From: Caenorhabditis elegans
Taxonomy: Eukaryota; Nematoda; Chromadorea; Rhabditida; Rhabditidae
Reading direction: 5' to 3'
Assembly (NCBI RefSeq): GCF_000002985.6
Contig: NC_003283.11
Location: forward strand, 5,828,001 to 5,892,000
Length of the DNA stretch: 64,000 nt
The notes beneath the pieces are model-generated. The model was not told where the DNA came from. It searched no databases and saw nothing but the letters and a program-made list of their open reading frames with translations. This document shows, piece after piece, positions 40,147 through 53,131 of this stretch; position 1 is the first letter of the stretch, and each line of letters starts with the position of its first letter. A program made the position numbers and the translations under genes.

Positions 40147-43100
40147 CTGAAATTGGAGAGTGATACTCTTTTTTTAATCGGGAGTATATCTGTTTTCCAC
40201 ATCTATGAATCAACCGCCTTTTCCGATTTACCCTTTCTCCTATTTGACTAGTTGTCAAAACGTCATGTCAATAAAGGTGAGGCTCAATGGGAGGAAGAAG
40301 CTATATAGCAAAATTTTTGTATAACACCAGGTAATTAAGTATTTTGCTACTGTTGATGAAATATTTGAAAGGAAAATTCCAAACTACAAAACGACCTAAT
40401 CAATAAATCGATGGCATCAGAAAAAAGAGCAAAAAGTGAATTTCAAGATGCACATCACACAGTGCGGAGGTTTTCCGCGCGCTGGACGAGTTGCTTGCTC
40501 TTGAGTGGGGGCGACAGAGCCTTCAACAATGGAACGGAATAGTAGAGAAGAAGAGAAGGTGAGAAAGGTGGATACAACACAGAAGAGACTGTACAATAAT
40601 TGAGGGGGTTCTGCCGCAGAAGCAGTGATTTTACACACTAATTTGCCGCTTTGTTTCCGAAAAGAGCAATAAAAAAGTTACAGTCGCATAATTGTGTAAA
40701 AATTTGAATTGTTTGAAAGAGTTGGAATTAACGGGAGTGAAAGTTTGAATACTAAAAACACTTAATTTTAAATTAAATCGATACAAGGTTTTTTTGAACA
40801 ATCTTTTTTAAAGGGAGGAACAGCTCTGATTTTTTTGTTGCTGATAAAATTGACTCAAAATGGTCTGAAATAATCACAAACTGAAACTAGATTTTAAAAA
40901 TAGGTCTCTACATGATTTAACATTGAGAAAGCTATTAAAAATTTCCGGAAAACTATACTGGCGACTATTCGATGAACCAAAAAAGAATTCTTAAACACGT
41001 ATAGTAAAGCATCAGCAAAAGTGCCGAGTTAGCTAGTCAGTGTGGTAAGAACTGAACGATTTTTCGGTGCGGAAAGAAATCTGTGCCGGTGAGAAATGCA
41101 CCATGAGCAAACACTTACATAAACTGGTTCTTCTTAACTGGTGGACGAAGGAAAAGTTGGTAGGGGAAACGAGTTGATCAAAATGTGGCAAAAAAGGTTT
41201 CGGCGGTGATTTTCGTTGTTGTGGAAAACAGAATTTGAATAGACTTACCTGATCAAAAATTAGATAGGAAGGCAAAGATGAGTGGAAAATTGTAGGTTGA
41301 ATTAGTTGCTGTAAAACTTTGCGATCTGAAATTTTATGGAATTTATTAAATTAAAAAAAAAACATCACGAATGAAGGTATTTGTGAATTATAACCCCGCA
41401 TTTTATACCATTTAACCTATAACTAAAAATTTAAAAATTAACGAAAGAATACCTATTTGAAAAATGTGGGAATATAATGCACAAATGACATTAGGGAAAA
41501 ATAAATCGGTATCTGAATTGCAGGAAAAATATTTATTAGAAATTCAAATTCTTAAAAAAACTGTTTCAAGAATTAGCTTTTTTGAAAAATCCAAAGAAAT
41601 TTTAAGAAATATTTGCGAACAAAAACGATACAAAAATGACGAATTTTGGTGCTTCGTAAGTATCTCTAGGCGCGAAACCCAATCCATTCATAGTCCTATT
41701 TACACAGTTCATATATATAAGAGTAGATACTCCTTCACTATTCCTTTTCAATTCGGTTCAAATAAAATCGTGATTACTCTCAAAAAGCTCTCGAAAACTG
41801 TGAAAATAGGGGTGGTCTCAATTCATAAAAAGTGGCTGCTGCAGCCAAAGATTTTTAATTCAATAAAAAACTTGGAAAGCCAAAAAAAATCTCCAAAGTG
41901 TCAATTGAATTTTGACTCCGATTCAAATTCCGGAGCCGGTCTCATATCGTTTTTTTTTTCGATTCTGGTGTCAGGGGGATCATGGACAGCAGACGGCCGG
42001 AAAAAGAGCGGGTCGTCGCGGGGCTCAATTTGTTTGGATAGGTCTGTGTTGTTTTGAAATGAAAGGAGGAATTGGAGAAAGATTGCATGAAATTAAATCA
42101 GATTTTGTTAAATGCATAAAAAGTTCAATTTTGAGATAACTATAATTGATTGGTGAATTTCAAGGAACTTCGTGACCTCTGGAAAAATCTTCTAAAATAA
42201 AAAAAATTGTCGGCGGGTATTTCAATACTAGCAGAGGGAATACGGGATTTTGGAAAATTCACATATTTATTAATGTGGTATAAAATGAGTGTCAGGTTTT
42301 GTTAATATATCATGTTTTCCAAAAGTAAAAAAAAAGAGACCGACTACTGGCAAGCAAATTAGATATTCAAGTATTTTTAAAATTATCAACAAAACAGAAT
42401 ACTAAAACAACAAAAGATACATATATGTAAATTCTTAATAAAACCCAACAATTTTTCTTATAAATTTATCAAGTACCTTAACCATAAAGTGACCACTACT
42501 CGATACCAAAATCCGACTAAGAACTTGTTGTTGACCAATCAACTTAGCAGTGGTCACTTGTCACAGACGCCTACCAACAATTTATGTTTTTGAAAGTAGT
42601 TCCGTGTTCATTCGCCCTCAAAAAGGAGTGAAACTGGTGTTCAATTGAAAACAAAGAGCAAATTGTTGACAGTTTGGATTTAAATTCTTTGTGACTTGAT
42701 CTTTTTTGGGTAGACAATTGTCTCTTTAATTCAGTAAATGCATTAAAAATCGATAAAATGGGCATGAGATGTGGAAGGAATATGTATGTGTGTGCCCATA
42801 TGAGCCGAATATATTTGTGCATATATCAAAGTGAATCGGGATAGTCACCAGTTAAGCCAAGAGTGACCAACCAAAAGTGTATTTGTGTATCAACATTATA
42901 TAAAAGAATTTTCTAAACAAGGATCATGAAACTATATCAAAAATTTTCAGTTTTTCTTAACTGTTCACATGGAAACAAAAAGGAATTTAACATATTTTCC
43001 CTATTGAAATATTTTGCACCTGTTTTGGTAGTTTAATTTTTTTGTTGATAAAACTAAAGAAAACTGAGATCTTTGCTGTCAAACTAAAGCAGAGTAAGGC

Positions 43101-44083
43101 GGTGCAATTCTAATTAGCAAAATACGTTAAATTTCAACTTTTCAAGTGTGAAAAGTTGTAATTTTGTTAGATCTTAAAACTTTAAAAGCCAATACAAATT
43201 TCTAAGAACAAAACACAAAAAATAGTGAAAATGCAAGTGACCCATCCATCCGGATCGGCAGGAGGAAATAAATGAAAAAATGTTTGTTCATTAGACAGAA
43301 CGGATATTTGAGGCTTGTTGTTGAACACTTTGGCGGCATTTCATACTGTTCAATGTTCACTTTTCGTAAAATATTTATATGCAAAATTATAATAAGTACA
43401 CTAACATTTATACGAATGGCAAAACAAAAAATTTTAGTGTAATAGCTTCTCGTCTGTGAGTTCATCAATTAACAACATGGGTGATATTTTAAAAAAGCCA
43501 TTAGGATTTAAAATGTTTTGATATATCGTAATTTTTGGATTTTTAATATGTTGGTTTTTTAAACATGCGGTGTTTTTCCAAGTGAATTTTGTCATGATAT
43601 CAGTTATAACAGTGGTTTCAGGTGACAATCTCTGCTCATTTTTTCATATGCTGTAGAAAATAATGTATGTTATGAAATGTCATGCTAAAGTGAACAGAGC
43701 AAATTTAGCAAATCGTGTCAGGTTGAAATTTAACTTGCAAATTAAATTAAACCTTGAATTTCAGATAACTAAAAACTTGCATTTGACTGAAAACTATAGT
43801 ATTGTAAGGCAGCAAGGGAAACATTTTGATTTTTTTTTTGAATTTTATGGTAAAAATACGATTCAGTCGAGAAGTTTATTGTGCATAGCTGTTCCCTCTT
43901 TATCGATATTTCATCCCTTTTTCTAAACATAATTCAACTAAAACCTTTTCAAGCCATTCAATAGAGCGTGAAATTTCCACGGAAACATAAACGTTTCTTG
44001 CAACGTGTATATATTTTTTTTTTAAATCGTCCAACTTTGTTTTCGTTCATTACGAAATACACCGAGTCTAGTTTTCTGCTAAA
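40147..44083. other. Intergenic and upstream region of gene A
   Basis: Must hold the 5' exon(s) of gene A, but none could be defined. Minus-strand donors near 41106 (TTTAT|GTAAGT) and 41243 (GATCAG|GTAAGT) may end untranslated exons. A hydrophobic minus-strand frame near 40500-40640 lacks an ATG. A hairpin with arms AAGTGACCACT (42487-42497) and AGTGGTCACTT (about 42549-42559) may be a small MITE end pair. A 197-codon plus-strand ORF is listed separately. Confidence 0.45.
41464..42057 (+). CDS. Questionable single-exon ORF, 197 codons
   Basis: Longest unexplained ORF of the window: ATG in a good context (GAAAAATGT), 197 codons, stop at 42055-42057, and an AATAAA near 42195. The product is Lys/Ser-rich with a possible helix (SELQEKYLLEIQILKKTV). 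It ends in a Ser/Gly-rich segment that derives from GC-rich DNA and does not look protein-like. No family recognised. It lies upstream of gene A on the opposite strand, so it may be promoter DNA read by chance. Confidence 0.25.
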   Translation: MWEYNAQMTLGKNKSVSELQEKYLLEIQILKKTVSRISFFEKSKEILRNICEQKRYKNDEFWCFVSISRRETQSIHSPIYTVHIYKSRYSFTIPFQFGSNKIVITLKKLSKTVKIGVVSIHKKWLLQPKIFNSIKNLESQKKSPKCQLNFDSDSNSGAGLISFFFSILVSGGSWTADGRKKSGSSRGSICLDRSVLF

Positions 44084-47000
44084 ATGACTGAAGCTGACAG
44101 GAATATTGTTCTGAAAAGATACAATTCGATTGTGAAAGGACCACAGGACGAAAGAGAGGTGAGTTAGCACAATATCGCGTAAACTGAACTTATTCTGACA
44201 AGAAACCTGTTCATTTCTATTTTTCAGTGTCGTGGTCTTGAACTTACCAATGGTTTACGTGTTCTTCTGGTCTCAGATCCAACAACTGACAAATCTGCAG
44301 TTTCTTTGGCCGTTAAAGCTGGACATCTCATGGATCCTTGGGAGCTTCCAGGACTTGCTCATTTCTGCGAGCACATGCTTTTCTTAGGAACATCCAAATA
44401 TCCTTTGGAAAATGAGTTCACAAAATTTCTGAGTGACAACGCCGGTAGCTACAATGCTTGTACAGAACCCGATCACACATATTATCATTTTGATGTAAAA
44501 CCTGATCAACTTTATGGAGCACTCGATCGATTTGTTCAGTTCTTTTTGTGCCCACAGTTTACGAAAAGTGCCACCGAACGAGAAGTATGCGCCGTTGACT
44601 CTGAACACTTGAGTAATCTAAACAGTGACTATTGGAGAATTCTTCAAGTTGACCGTTCCCTGTCAAGACCAGGCCATGATAATCGAAAGTTTTGTACAGG
44701 AAACAAGAAAACTCTGTTGGAAGATGCTCGAAAGAAAGGAATTGAACCACGTGATGCTCTTTTGGAATTTTACAAGAAATGGTACAGTTCTAATATGTAA
44801 GTTTTGATTGCAAACATTTCATTTCAAAATAAAATAAATTACTTAAAGATATGCTAGTTCATGTTAAAAATTTACAGAATGACGTGCTGCATAATTGGGA
44901 AAGAATCACTTGATGTTCTTGAGTCCTATCTACGAACGCTAGAGTTTGATGCCATTCAGAATAAGAAAGCCGAGAGTAAAGTTTGGGCTGAGTTCCAATA
45001 CGGACCGGATCAGCTGGCTAAAAAAATCGACGTAGTTCCAATTAAGGACAAAAAACTGGTTTCGATCATCTTCCCCTTCCCTGATCTTAACAATGAATAC
45101 CTTTCTCAGCCGGGACACTACATTGGTAACTTATTGATTATTCTTGGAGTGATGATATTCTTTTTTCAGCTCATCTAATCGGCCACAAAGGACCTGGTTC
45201 AATATCCTCTGAACTCAAACGCCTTGGATGGGCAAGCTCGTTGAAGCCGGAGAGCAAAACAATTGCGGCTGGTTTTGGTTATTTTAATGTAACCATGGAT
45301 TTGAGTACTGAAGGGCTCGAACACGTCGATGAGATAATACAACTGATGTTCAATTACATCGGAATGCTTCAATCAGCAGGTCCTCAGCAGTGGATCCATG
45401 AAGAATTGGCAGAGCTGAGTGCGATTGAATTCCGTTTCAAGGACAGAGAGCCGCTAACAAAAAATGCAATCAAAGTAGCTAGAAACCTTCAATATATTCC
45501 ATTTGAGCACATTCTGTCTTCTCGTTATCTTCTTACCAAATACAATCCAGAACGTATCAAGGAACTCCTCAGTACGCTCACTCCGTCCAATATGCTTGTT
45601 CGTGTTGTTTCTAAAAAGTTCAAAGAACAAGAAGGAAATACAAATGAGCCAGTTTATGGAACTGAAATGAAAGTAACTGATATCAGTCCAGAAAAAATGA
45701 AAAAGTATGAGAATGCTCTGAAAACCAGTCATCATGCACTTCATCTGCCAGAAAAGAACGAATACATTGTTACAAAGTTTGATCAGAAACCACGCGAATC
45801 TGTTAAAAATGAACATCCAAGGCTGATCAGTGATGATGGATGGAGTCGAGTTTGGTTCAAGCAGGATGACGAGTACAATATGCCAAAACAGGAGACTAAG
45901 CTTGCTTTTACAACTCCAATTGTTGCTCAAAATCCGATAATGTCATTGATATCTAGTCTTTGGTTGTGGTGCCTCAACGTAAGACATTCAGAGACAATCT
46001 GAAATGTAACAAAATAGTTTTTTTCCAGGATACTCTCACTGAGGAAACCTACAATGCTGCCATTGCTGGCCTCAAATTCCAGCTTGAGTCGGGTCACAAT
46101 GGCGTACATGAGCAAGCCGGAAATTGGCTAGATCCTGAAAGACATGCATCGATAACCTTACATGTTAGTTTTTTTTCATCCTTCTTGTGAAATAGTTGTA
46201 GTTCCAGAGGTTTTTGCATTGATAGAATGAACTTTCAGGTATATGGATACGATGAGAAACAACCACTGTTTGTGAAGCACTTGACAAAATGCATGACTAA
46301 TTTCAAGATTGATAGAACTCGATTCGACGTTGTATTTGAATCCCTTAAGAGATCTTTAACAAATCACGCATTCTCTCAACCTTATATGCTCTCTAAATAT
46401 TTCAATGAGCTTCTCGTCGTCGAAAAGGTTTGGAGCAAAGAGCAACTGCTTGCAGTCTGTGATAGTGCCACCTTGGAGGATGTTCAAGGATTTTCGAAAG
46501 AATTGTTTCAAGCATTCCATCTGGAACTCTTTGTCCATGGCAATTCTACTGAAAAAAAAGCAATTCAATTGTCAAACGAATTGATGGATATTCTCAAATC
46601 AGCTGCACCGAATTCTCGCTTACTGTATCGTAATGAGCACAATCCACGTCGCGAGTTCCAACTGAACAATGGGGATGAATACATCTACAGACATCTTCAA
46701 AAGACTCATGATGCCGGATGCGTTGAAGTGACTTTTAAATTTGGTGTCCAGAATACTTACGACAATGCTCTCGCTGGTCTGATCAGTCAACTCATCCGGC
46801 AACCAGCTTTCAGTACCCTAAGAACAAAAGAAAGCCTAGGTAAGAACAGTTATCCCCATCTAATCAAATATTCTAAATACTTGGAAAGGAAATTATTGAG
46901 ATGCCACAAGATGAATTTGAGAAGAAAGTTTCCGGAATGATTGCTCGACTCGAAGAAAAACCAAAAAACTTGGGTGGCAGATTCTTGAAATTCTGGAGCG

Positions 47001-47380
47001 AGATTGAGTGCAGACAGTACGACTTTGAACGCAGAGAGAAAGAAGTTAAAGTTCTGAAATCGATTGGAAAAGAGGACGTTATTGCACTTTTTGATAAGTA
47101 AGATTTTAAATGAAGATTTTAAATGCATTATTTACTTTTTTACAGAAAAATCCAAAAAGATGCTGCTGAACAGCGCAAGCTTGTTGTCATCGTCCACGGA
47201 AAGAATGACGACCGAGAAACTGTGGATCGTATTATCAAGAAAAATATTGAGTCGGGAAAACAATTGAAGGAAATTCTCTATTGGGATCAACTCCGGCAAT
47301 TCCTACCACTCAATGAACAGCCAATGGCAGCAATTGACTTGAAGCCAATTGGGGTGGGATCCGGCAAACATGAAGACTGA
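44084..47380 (+). CDS. Insulysin-like M16 metalloprotease, copy 1, with internal deletion
   Basis: Exons 44084-44158, 44228-44796, 44878-45125, 45170-45978, 46029-46163, 46239-46839, then a damaged part ending in 47097 and a last exon 47146-47380. The zinc site HFCEH (HxxEH) and the distal glutamate in [11 protein letters not shown] are intact, as in insulin-degrading enzyme, which cleaves insulin-like and other short peptides in the cytosol and other compartments. Compared with copy 2, the DNA encoding [13 protein letters not shown] through about EVFLESVR is missing together with the splice acceptor, so the donor at 46840 has no partner in frame. Reading on from 46839 gives a stop at 46938-46940, about 845 residues. 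The downstream C-terminal exons still look coding. It may be a truncated protein or a young pseudogene. A poly(A) signal lies at 47515-47520. I recall C02G6.1/C02G6.2 as such a pair. Confidence 0.85.
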
Positions 47381-48369
47381 CAATTTGGATGTGAACAAAT
47401 GACTCGAATTTTTAAAAAATCTCCAAATCGTTGTGACAAATAATTTTAACTATGTTTTGGGTGCATCTAAATAGAACTATTTCCAATCTTTTTTATTTTG
47501 CTTTTTCTAGGAAAAATAAACTTTATTTTGAGGCTATGAGTATTTAATTTTTCGTTGTTTATTTTCCAAATTAAGTTCTGATCTCAGTTTACCATCAGTA
47601 CGTTTGAAAGATGAAAAGATAAATCTTTTGTTTTTTTTTTAGGGAAAACGGTTTTGGGAAAATTGTTTTTTGAGCTTTTTGGGTGCATTTCTTTCTGAAT
47701 TTGGTTAAGAATATTCTATTAATATTTTCAAATTCGTTGTTTATTCAATTTTCCAATAGCACATCTTAGCTAATTTTTTCATGTCTGCTGGCTTTACTTT
47801 TAACGTCTCAAATTACAGGATTTAACTTATATTTTTTTCAAAATTATACTATCCAGGTAGGATATCAAAAATGTGGTATCTTCTCGGTGGGAGGAAGTTG
47901 AACACCAAGAATTCATGAATGGAAAAAATAATTAGAAAATATAAATGATCTGCTTCCGTTGTAATTGAGTGACCCCCACATCTCTTTCTCACTTTCTCTC
48001 TCCCTACTAGCCATCTATTTCTCCCCGATAATAACATCAGTTTTTCATTCAAAAACTATTTGAACATTTATGAACCTTTATTGTATAACATGACTAATAA
48101 TTATTGAAAACATGTAATACCGTTAGAATTAAAGTAATGAATTCTAAATGTGAGTGTCCAGAGGATGAAATTTAATTTGCACTTGATTGGAAACTTTTTC
48201 AGTGTAATGTTAAAAGGTTCGGTGAACATTTTCTCTTTTTTTCTCATTTGTTTCTCATTCTTTGCCATTGAGAACTTCCAGTTTTAAGCCCATTTTCCTT
48301 AAACATGTGTTTAATTTTATAAGTTTTTCTCATTTAAATAATTCTTTGAGCACTATTTTTTGGTGAAAA
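47381..48369. other. Spacer between the tandem protease genes
   Basis: About 1 kb. Contains the poly(A) signal of copy 1 (AATAAA, 47515-47520) and the upstream region of copy 2. The distance is larger than usual for a worm operon. No exon seen. Confidence 0.6.
47515..47520 (+). terminator. Poly(A) signal of protease copy 1
   Basis: AATAAA about 135 nt after the stop codon at 47380. Confidence 0.6.
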
Positions 48370-51300
48370 ATGGATAAAGAAGTTACAAATATTGTCCTCA
48401 AAAGACACGATTCAATTGTAAAAGGAGCGCAAGACGATAGAGAAGTGAGTTTTTTTGGAACATTTACAAACATCTTTTTCATTTAAACCTGTCATTACTA
48501 AATTCAAATTATTTGCAGTATCGTGGTCTCGAACTAACAAATGGAATTCGTGTCCTTCTGGTTTCTGATCCAACAACTGACAAATCTGCAGCAGCGTTGG
48601 ATGTGAAAGTTGGACATCTTATGGATCCTTGGGAGCTTCCAGGACTCGCTCACTTTTGCGAACATATGCTTTTCTTAGGAACTGCCAAATACCCAACTGA
48701 AAACGAATATTCTAAATTCCTAACAGATAACGCTGGTCACCGCAATGCAGTGACTGCATCAGATCATACCAACTATCATTTTGATGTAAAACCTGATCAA
48801 CTTCGTGGAGCTCTGGATCGATTTGTTCAGTTCTTTCTGTCTCCACAGTTCACTGAAAGTGCCACGGAGAGAGAAGTTTGCGCCGTTGACTCTGAACATT
48901 CAAATAATCTAAACAACGATCTTTGGAGACTCTCTCAAGTAGACCGTTCACTCTCCAAACCTGGACACGATTATGCAAAGTTTGGCACTGGAAACAAGAA
49001 AACTCTGTTGGAAGAAGCCCGTAAGAAAGGCGTCGAGCCCCGCGATGCTCTTCTTCAATTCTACAAGAAATGGTATAGTTCTAATATGTAAGTTTCATTT
49101 GAAGATATATTTTCGTAGCTGAAGCAAAAATCAATTTAGAAAAATCGAAATTAATCCTATTTCTTATTCAGAATGACGTGCTGCATTATTGGAAAAGAAT
49201 CGCTTGATGTTCTTCAGTCACATTTGAAAACGCTAGAATTTGATACGATCGAGAATAAGAAGGTAGAGCGGAAAGTTTGGAATGAGAACCCATATGGACC
49301 TGAGCAACTCGGCAAGAGAATCGATGTAGTTCCCATCAAAAACACGAGAATCATTTCGATAAGTTTTCCACTCCCTGATCTGAACAGCGAATACTTCTCT
49401 CAACCAGGAAAATACATCTGTAATTGCTTATTTCAGTTTCAAAAACTATTTTATAGCGAAAGTTTTTTGCACACCTGATTAGACACAAGGGACCTGGATC
49501 TTTACTCGTCGAGCTCAAACGTCTTGGATGGGTGAACTCGTTGAAGTCGGACAGCAACACAATAGCGGCTGGTTTTGGTATTTTGAATGTAACCATGGAT
49601 TTGAGTACTGGAGGACTTGAAAACGTCGATGAGATAATACAACTGATGCTCAATTACATCGGAATGTTAAAATCCTTTGGCCCTCAGCAATGGATTCATG
49701 ATGAATTAGCAGACCTCAGTGATGTTAAGTTTCGGTTCAAGGACAAGGAACAGCCAATGAAAATGGCGATCAATATAGCTGCAAGTCTTCAATACATTCC
49801 AATTGAGCACATCCTGTCTTCTCGTTATCTTCTTACCAAATACGAGCCCGAGCGTATCAAGGAACTCCTCAGCACGCTCACTCCTTCCAATATGCTTGTT
49901 CGTGTAGTTTCTCAAAAGTTCAAAGAACAAGAAGGAAATACAAATGAGCCAGTTTATGGAACTGAAATGAAAGTAACTGATATCAGTCCAGAAAAAATGA
50001 AAAAGTATGAGAATGCTCTGAAAACCAGTCATCATGCACTTCATCTGCCGGAAAAGAACGAATACATTGCTACAAACTTTGGCCAGAAACCACGTGAATC
50101 TGTGAAAAATGAACATCCTAAACTGATCAGTGATGATGGGTGGAGCCGAGTTTGGTTTAAGCAGGATGACGAGTACAATATGCCAAAACAAGAGACAAAA
50201 TTTGCTTTGACAACTCCAATTGTTTCTCAAAATCCAAGAATATCATTGATTTCTAGTCTTTGGTTGTGGTGTTTCTGTGTAAGCGCATTTCAATTCATTA
50301 GTAAGTATGCCTGTAAAATCTGTTTTGCAGGATATTCTATCCGAAGAAACTTATAATGCTGCCTTGGCCGGTTTGGGATGTCAGTTTGAGTTGAGCCCTT
50401 TTGGTGTACAAAAGCAGAGCACAGATGGCCGAGAAGCTGAACGGCATGCATCACTCACTTTACATGTTAGTATTTAATGTCATGTTTCTGATAGTAAGTG
50501 ATCGTAATAGGTTCCCATTTTTCAAATTACCCGCTTTTGAAGTATCGTCAAAAAATATACTTTCAGGTGTATGGATACGATGAGAAACAACCACTGTTTG
50601 TGAAGCATCTGACAAGCTGTATGATCAACTTCAAAATTGATAGGACTCGATTCGAAGTTTTGTTTGAATCTCTCAAGAGAACTTTAACAAATCACGCTTT
50701 TTCTCAACCCTACCTGCTCACTCAACACTACAATCAGCTTCTCATCGTCGATAAAGTTTGGAGCAAAGAGCAACTTCTTGCTGTCTGTGATAGTGTCACA
50801 TTGGAGAATGTTCAAGGATTTGCAAGAGAAATGCTTCAAGCATTCCATATGGAACTCTTTGTCCATGGAAATTCTACTGAAAAGGAAGCAATTCAATTGT
50901 CAAAAGAATTGATGGATATTCTCAAATCAGCTGCACCGAATTCTCGCCCACTGTATCGTAATGAGCACAATCCACGTCGCGAGTTCCAACTGAACAATGG
51001 GGATGAATACATCTACAGACATCTTCAAAAGACTCATGATGCCGGATGCGTTGAAGTGACTTATCAAATTGGTGTTCAGAATAAGTACGACAATGCTGTT
51101 GTTGGATTGATCGATCAACTCATCAAAGAACCAGTTTTTGATACTCTGAGAACTAATGAAGCCCTTGGTGAAACAAACAGTTCTCTGTTACGAAAACAAA
51201 TATTCTTAATTTTCAGGATATATTGTTTGGACGGGATGTCGTTTTAATTGCGGAGCTGTTGCACTCAACATTTTTGTACAAGGACCAAAAAGCGTTGACT

Positions 51301-51849
51301 ACGTTCTTGAGCGCATTGAAGTATTTTTGGAGTCTGTCCGCAAAGAAATAATTGAGATGCCACAAGATGAATTTGAGAAAAAAGTGGCCGGAATGATTGC
51401 TCGACTCGAAGAAAAACCGAAAACTTTAAGCAATAGATTTAAAAGATTTTGGTATCAGATTGAGTGCCGGCAGTACGATTTTGCCCGCAGAGAGAAAGAA
51501 GTTAAAGTTCTGAAATCAATTGGAAAAGATGACGTCATTGCACTCTTTGATAAGTGGGAGCAATATGAATTTTCGAATGCATCATTTTCTTTTTTGCAGA
51601 AAAATTCGTAAAAATGCTGTCGAACGGCGCAAGCTTGTTGTCCTTGTCCACGGAAAAATTGATGACCAAGAAACTTTGAATCGTATTATAAAGAAAAACG
51701 TAGAATCTGGAAAGAAAGAAAAAGAAATTCTCAATCTGGATCAACTCCGACAATCTCTACCAGTTTATGATCTACCAAACGCAGCTATCGACTTGAAGCC
51801 AATTGGTGTCGATCCACTGGAACAAAAGGAAAGTGCGACAGTGCAGTAA
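48370..51849 (+). CDS. Insulysin-like M16 metalloprotease, copy 2, with a defective acceptor
   Basis: Exons 48370-48444, 48519-49087, 49172-49419, 49470-50278, 50331-50465, 50567-51167, 51217-51553 and 51600-51849; about 1008 residues if fully joined, close to human insulin-degrading enzyme (1019). The zinc site HFCEH and the distal [11 protein letters not shown] glutamate are present. Exon sizes 75, 569, 248, 809, 135 and 601 equal those of copy 1. The 49420-49469 intron has a normal donor (T|GTAATT), but its 3' end reads TTTTTTG where copy 1 has TTTTTTCAG. No AG in the neighbourhood gives an open frame. So either a rare non-AG acceptor is used, or the protein is truncated, or the gene is decaying. 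The rest of the frame is open and conserved, including the segment lost from copy 1. Confidence 0.87.
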
Positions 51850-53131
51850 AATCATATATTGACTGTCAGCCGTTCTCATTATATTCCTAAAATAAATGTA
51901 TAGCAATTCTTACGGTTACCCATAATAAAATTCATCAAACACAAAATGCAGGTGTTTATGTTATCAACCATAACCTTTCTTTTGACGGTACTTTCAATAA
52001 GTTTTGACCACCACAGATATCCTAGCTTGGAGCCACTTCCTCGTGTATTTTCGTAAACTTTGCCGATTTTTACTTTTCAGGTGTATGTTTTGATTGACAT
52101 AAATGACAAGGATTTACTTAAAAATTTTAGAGTAATATCAATTTTTAATAAAGTTGCTGTATGTAGTTGAAATCAAGTTTCAATATAAGTAATGTTGTCA
52201 TTTCCATAATTTCTCAGTTTATTCTAATAATGTAGTTTGCTAGGTCATGTTCTTTTGCTAACCGGCTCAAGACATTCTTCTATTCAACAGCGTTGTTCAA
52301 ATAAATGTGCGTCTAATATGACCACCTATTCATGATCACTCGTTTTCCGTTTCTTCAATTTCTTTTTCCTTTGCTTTCAATAAATCTTTCGTACTTTATT
52401 GATACTAAAAAAGTAAATAATGTAATTAGATAACTAATTTTTGCCATGTGTATTTGAATTCGATCCCTTTTGTTTCCAGCTTTCGTCATCTGCAAAAATT
52501 GTAATTTGTAAATTAAACCATGTATTTTGTTGATAAAATGTCAAGCTAAAAATCTTTTAAACCTAGCAAGTTTGAACCTTTTTTTTTGAAAAAGTTCTAA
52601 CTTAATACAAAATACAGCATCTTGCGAAAGTGCCATGATTATCCTTGTGGCATTTTCGGAGATTTCCCAAAAATTTCATAGCCGGCAATTTAGGAAATTT
52701 CGGATTGTTGCGCACGTTAGAAGTGTTAGAAATTGTAACTGTATAATTCCTGAATAGATAATTGATGCGCTTGTTCTCGAAAAGCATGCAAAAGTAAATA
52801 AATTATCAGTAAGGTCAGTTTTTTTGGTTTTCAAAGTATCATGTCGCATTAAAAAAAACTTTTAAATAGACAAAGTCCGTTTTTTTTAAACAATTTCTGT
52901 TTCATAGATTTACCAAAATACGACGAAAAAAGTCAACAGTTTTGTTTCCAAATGTACATAAATTCATTCGTGCGATCAAATGACACATGTGCGAAACGCA
53001 ATGTGAACAGATCGTGAAAACGGTCGACAAACAGGAGGAGGATTCGGATATCTTTTAGGTCATTGTTCACACCTCTGCTCAATCCCCCTCGAAATCTACC
53101 AATCTACTTCATTTTCTTCGTGTTCTGACAT
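51850..53131. other. Intergenic region
   Basis: Contains the poly(A) signal of copy 2 (51891-51896). No exon supported on either strand. Confidence 0.55.
51891..51896 (+). terminator. Poly(A) signal of protease copy 2
   Basis: AATAAA about 42 nt after the stop codon. Confidence 0.65.

Noticed and set aside
40417-40638. Hydrophobic minus-strand frame considered as the signal-peptide exon of Cys-rich gene A
   Set aside because: No ATG in frame and no donor in phase 1; only GTG/TTG starts.
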